Assembly (NCBI RefSeq): GCF_017654505.1
Contig: NC_054558.1
Span: 8,642,220-8,706,219, forward strand
Direction of reading: 5' to 3'
Length of the DNA: 64,000 nt
DNA from: Polyodon spathula
Lineage: Eukaryota; Chordata; Actinopteri; Acipenseriformes; Polyodontidae
Shown: piece after piece, positions 60,240 through 64,000 of the stretch
Position numbering within the stretch: position 1 is the stretch's first letter
Layout: every line of letters starts with the position of its first letter
Made by a program: the position numbers and the translations under genes
The notes under the pieces: model-generated
Database searches by the model: none
Told to the model about the DNA's origin: nothing
What the model saw: only the letters and a program-made list of their open reading frames with translations

Positions 60240-62293
60240 GACTCCAATTCAAAATCCTTTGTTTTATTTGGCGACCCAATGTGGCTCTAAAATGAATAAA
60301 CAAACAGAAAAAAAAAAAAAAACACTAAATAAATTAGACCCATTTCAAACACATCACATTTGTTTCAGTCAAACTTCTACTGCAAATACATTTCTTTTGT
60401 TACATTCAGATCATCCAGAAATACCTGTTTTCATACTTGCAGGAATGATTTAGCACACAGACACCCACTTGGATTTGCAGAGCGCTGCTTCCAAAGTGTC
60501 CCTGCTTGCATTAGATGTTAAAGGCCAACAGATGTATTCTCACCCCACCCCCACCCCAACTATAACCCCCTTACCGGATCTCTGTTGGAATCTACATTTC
60601 AAAATAACCTTTACATAAAAACAGATCTATCGCTTTCCAAACCAATAAATAAACAGGCTCTTTACACAGCATGGATGGCATTTCCAAATATTTACAAAAC
60701 TCAAAAAAAGTACAAAAAGGCAATTCAGCTTCCAGTGAAAGCACGTGAACATTGTTCCCCGATTGGTAAAGGCACTGGAAACAGGGTATCTAACCGGGCC
60801 CCTGCAGTCCACGCAGCTGAGAAGAGAGCACACCCAGTATTGATGCATGCATTCCTGTACACATTTGGGTTGCCCTGTTCACATTTTCCAGTGCTAGATT
60901 TTCATCAATAACATTTTCAGTAGTACAATTACTTTCCGGTACTAGAAATCTTTGGTGGGATTTCTGCCCCGGTCACACTTTGCACATTATTACCAGACAC
61001 ATTATAACGCTGAACCCTATCAGCTTCTCCTTTGATCAAACATTACACAACCTACCAAGATCCACCAGCAATCGTTATAATCACCCCACCCCGCCCTGCC
61101 CTGCCAGTTAGATTTACATGAGAGGACAGCATCTCCGACATCTGCTCCTCCACTGCAAGTTTATAGCTGGGCTCATTAAAACACTTTCATGCGAAAGGAA
61201 GCAAGTTCAATGACGTTTCGACTGAAGAGGTCTCTCAGTGCTGGTCATGGAATGTACTTTTCCCTTCAGTATTTCTAACTCTAGCGCTGCAGTGTTCTAT
61301 AGCTATGGATGACACAACAGTACTTTTGTTCGTTCCTTCTTTACATTTTCTAAGCCTTCCCCTCTCAGTCTCAACACCTTCCCAAGTCTTTCTAAAGAAC
61401 CCCTCTCTAACAACAAAATAATTACATATATTAGTGCCATGCAAATTGATTAGAACACCCAAGATTTATCCTTTCTATACCGACCTGCATGAAAACCTCT
61501 GTGTGAGGATTTCAGCTTTTGCTCATTGAATCAGTGATCTAGAAACAACAAGCACCCATGTGTGAAAACAGACCACTCTGTGCTTTAAATTAGGCATCTT
61601 AAAAACAACTTCTAAAAAAAGCCTCCTGCATTTTACTATTTGTGGCAATGTGTTTCTTTTCTCTTATTTTAGATGAATTCCATGTGTATCATAAATGTAT
61701 TAAATTTGACAAATCACTGAATTAGCCTAGTTTGATCTCCTATGCACAGCAGTGGGGTGTTGTAATAAATTTGCACACTGCTGTTTATTGAACCAGCTGA
61801 AGAAACTCCAGGCGTCTCCTCTGCAGTGCACTCTGCTTGTACTCTTCCAGTTAGTCCCACATGCAGGAAAACATTTTTTAAAAACAAGCCTAATTTACTC
61901 AGTTAAATTGTACAGTGTCTCACTGCTGGGTGCTCAGGTAGTATAGGGTAAAGGCAGATAGTATATGAACTACTTCAACAGAGAAGCCTTGATAAAGCAT
62001 ACCCAGCATAGACAAGCCAATCCGACACCCCTTGAGATTCCAAAGAGTAAATCTCTACAGGCTGTCACTAAAACAAGCCCCATTCACCAAACACGAAAAA
62101 ACAAACCTTTTTGTTTTTTAAACCCCTATTAACAAAAAAAAAAACCCACACACACTGTCCAGGACCAGCCTGGCTGGTATCAAGTCAGGATACAGCATTC
62201 CTTGCTACGTTAAGGGGCAAAGCAAAGATCTCTTTTCTTTACAAAACCAGCTTGGTGGTTCTTTAGTTGGTGCGTTATTTTTTCTGGCAAGTC
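60240..62293 (-). other. Probable NUAK2 3' UTR
   Basis: Starting after the minus-strand TGA at 62294-62296, there is no coding sequence. Candidate AATAAA signals on the minus strand are at 61789-61784 and 60268-60263. The distal one is followed, after about 25 bases, by a TGTTTTGTGTTTTGTTTG tract, a textbook GU-rich downstream element. This suggests cleavage near 60240-60250 and a 3' UTR of about 2 kb. Confidence 0.45.
60263..60268 (-). terminator. Candidate NUAK2 polyadenylation signal
   Basis: AATAAA on the minus strand with a strong T/GT-rich downstream element at about 60243-60215. Confidence 0.45.
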
Positions 62294-63348
62294 TCAGCTA
62301 ATCTTGCCGCGGATCTCCATGGCCCGTTTGTAGACCTCCGTGACGTTCTCGCAGTCTGTGAGCGAGAAGGCGCTGTCGCCCACCCTCTCCTCGTAGCAGC
62401 GCATGTTCCAGAGGTGGGGCCGCCCCCTCTCGCTCTCATCCAGTCCCAGGAGGTTGTCGGCAGAGACGCAGCCTCGCATGGTCCGAACCCCGCAGACGCT
62501 CACTGGACCTGCCTCTTGCTTCGGCAGCTCCAGTCGGTCAAGGATGCGGTCCTCGCTGATCGCGCCGGAGGGACGGTTTCGGATGGAAGAGCCACACTCC
62601 AACACCGCCAGTTCGTCCAAGGAGCCGAACTCGCTCTGAGAGCCAGAAGAGAACTTCCCGTTCCTCTTCAGGATGCCCTTGCGGAGGTGGGAAGAGGCCT
62701 CGGGAGGAGGCGTGATCGGGGAGGCCAGATTCCTGGAGGAGTCGCTCCTCTCTGGGGAAGAGTAGTAGCCGGACTCTCGCTTCACAGGCTTCTTCAGGAT
62801 GCCTTTCCTGGGAGCGGCCGGGTTTACTGGAGAGGCCGGAGGAGTTGGGGGTGACATTTCGGAGTCGGAAAAGGGGTCTTCCATTTTGGCATCTTCCATT
62901 TTGACGGGGTCGACAGCAGGAGCAGCCTGTGTTTTCTGCCTGAAGCTTCCCCTCTTTTTCAGGATCCCTTTGGGCTGTTTGTCGGTGCAGGAACTCTCGT
63001 CCTGCAGAGTCTGGGACACATCGTTCGCCTTGCGGGATTTCCTCACCGAGCGCTGGCGTACCACTACGCCCCCCTGTGGCCTCAGCAGGCAGCGCACCTT
63101 GGAGCCGTTTTCGAAGAGAGGGCGAGACGTGCGACGCAGCCAGTCAGCGATGCCCGCCAGGCCTCCTGCAGAATCCGAGACATCGGCAGCCTCCACGGAG
63201 GCATGCTTCGCTGATTCCAAAGTCTCGCCCACACCCAGCAGGGGGCAGAGGTACCCCCAGTTCAGCCACCAGTGCCCAGCCACGTCCTCTACCGTGGCAC
63301 GCCGCTCCGGGTTTACCATCAGCATCCAGCGAATCAAGCCAGAAGCAT
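62294..63348 (-). CDS. NUAK2: NUAK2 terminal coding exon (kinase C-lobe end and regulatory tail)
   Basis: The exon follows acceptor TTTTTCTACAG and starts (G)AT, reading [20 protein letters not shown], the end of the kinase C-lobe. The tail has three GILK motifs (62968-62957, 62803-62792 and 62677-62666), the PP1-beta docking type described in NUAK kinases. [10 protein letters not shown] next to the second resembles the phospho-degron reported in NUAK1. Further conserved blocks are [20 protein letters not shown] and the C-terminal [10 protein letters not shown] and AFSLTDC. A small duplication, KMEDAKMED, lies between the first two GILK motifs. The tail is Ser/Pro-rich and probably disordered. 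The stop is TGA at 62296-62294. Confidence 0.97.
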
Positions 63349-63751
63349 CTGTAGAAAAACAGAACAAACTTAGAGATATTCTGGCAAGGCAGACTGGTGT
63401 TGCAATGTGACAAGTGAAGCCAGGTGACGATACAGTGAGAGGCAGTCAAGACTCTGAAAAAATGGAGCAAAACAGCGACAACGGTCTGGCTGTCTTACCA
63501 GAGTGTTTGGCCGGCTCGCGGTACTGCCCGCTGGTGATCTGCTTCACCAGGTTCTTGTAGTCGTGTCCGTCGAAGGGCATGGCGCCGTGGACCAGCGTGT
63601 AGAGCAGGACCCCCAGGGACCAGCTGTCCACCTCCGGCCCGCGGTACGGCTGGCCCGTCACGATCTCCGGGGAGGCGTACAGGGGGCTGCCGCAGAACGT
63701 CTGCAGGTACTCGTCACGGTGGTACAGGTTGGAGAGCCCGAAATCTGCAAT
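62294..63751 (-). CDS. NUAK2: NUAK2, NUAK family SNF1-like kinase 2 (C-terminal two exons; 5' partial)
   Basis: On the minus strand, exons 63751-63499 and 63348-62294 join through a split Asp codon (G plus AT) to give about 435 residues and a TGA. The rest of the kinase domain lies beyond the window's right edge. The first exon begins at the DFG motif; the second finishes the kinase domain and carries the regulatory tail. NUAK2 is an AMPK-related Ser/Thr kinase activated by LKB1. It regulates myosin phosphatase (MYPT1-PP1), actomyosin contraction and YAP signalling. NUAK2 rather than NUAK1 is favoured by the C-terminal [14 protein letters not shown] and [10 protein letters not shown] blocks, by the length (human NUAK2 is about 630 residues) and by convergence with TMCC2. 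No frameshift is seen. Confidence 0.96.
63349..63498 (-). other. NUAK2 intron (150 bp)
   Basis: GTAAGA donor at 63498 and TTTCTACAG acceptor ending 63349 on the minus strand; a very short intron compared with those of TMCC2. Confidence 0.95.
63499..63751 (-). CDS. NUAK2: NUAK2 kinase-domain exon (activation loop to helix G)
   Basis: After acceptor CATTTTGCAG the exon encodes [20 protein letters not shown]. It contains the DFG metal-binding motif and the activation-loop Thr (codon 63700-63698) that LKB1 phosphorylates in this family. [11 protein letters not shown] (the APE-region variant SPE) follows, then [20 protein letters not shown] with the conserved helix-F Asp, and [14 protein letters not shown]. 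It ends REPAKHS plus G before donor GTAAGA at 63498. The exon is 253 bases, phase 0 to 1. Confidence 0.97.
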
Positions 63752-64000
63752 CTGCAAAATGAAACTCAATCAGAGACATCCTGACAGTCATGTCACACCC
63801 TGTATGGGAATCCAGTACTTAAGAGGTGGAGGGTGTGACCAATCAGGAAGTATCCCTGTTTTTTTACTGTCAGAAATAAACCCAAATCTGAATTTAAATG
63901 AGTCTCAGACAATGAAAAGCTAGCAGATGAGCAGGAGATCGGGCATTCAAAACATACCGCAAGTGAGCACGCTGTACTGCATGGAAAACACACAAGAATT
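63752..64000 (-). other. Start of an upstream NUAK2 intron
   Basis: Sequence beyond the CATTTTGCAG acceptor has no kinase-like coding sequence, so the preceding NUAK2 exon lies outside the window. Confidence 0.85.

Overview
This window looks like vertebrate nuclear DNA, most likely from a ray-finned fish. Two multi-exon genes with canonical splice signals are separated by tens of kilobases of non-coding DNA rich in dinucleotide repeats, minisatellites and DNA transposons. The relics include a Tc1/mariner copy of the IR/DR type common in fish, a short hAT-type element and a small inverted-repeat family. The very large introns and long repeat arrays would suit a repeat-rich lineage such as gar, bowfin, sturgeon or paddlefish, but that is inference and species cannot be settled here.

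Layout. (1) 1-32185, plus strand: the gene for transmembrane and coiled-coil domain protein 2 (TMCC2), missing its 5' end. Five coding exons are visible (1-468, 28015-28368, 30346-30950, 31392-31527, 31874-32185). They join in frame to about 624 codons plus a stop, against roughly 700 in the mammalian protein. Intron 1 is 27.5 kb. It holds a short hAT-type element (9800-10663), a 2.3-kb array of a 32-bp unit (about 16080-18374), a coding-like proline/serine/tyrosine repeat on the minus strand, a TIR-bearing dispersed element and several microsatellites. Intron 2 is mostly a dead Tc1/mariner transposon. The last intron uses a GC donor. (2) 32186-about 60240: the TMCC2 3' UTR followed by intergenic DNA. 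This part has a cluster of CTCF-like motifs (33.7-36.7 kb), a degenerate pentamer array (37.7-38.1 kb), a 540-bp fold-back element (50342-50883) beside a (TA)n tract, and a 3.5-kb array of a 49-bp unit with higher-order structure (51541-55020). (3) About 60240-64000, minus strand: the 3' part of the AMPK-related kinase gene NUAK2, with two coding exons (63751-63499 and 63348-62294) and a probable long 3' UTR.

TMCC2 and NUAK2 face each other tail to tail, as they do on human chromosome 1q32.1, which supports both identifications. Their products are not known to work together. TMCC2 is an ER membrane coiled-coil protein; NUAK2 is an LKB1-activated kinase acting on myosin phosphatase and Hippo/YAP signalling. 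I found no RNA genes, CRISPR arrays or prokaryotic features, and no evidence for an undescribed multi-gene system. What is unusual lies in the repeat architecture, the GC-AG intron and the possible boundary element.
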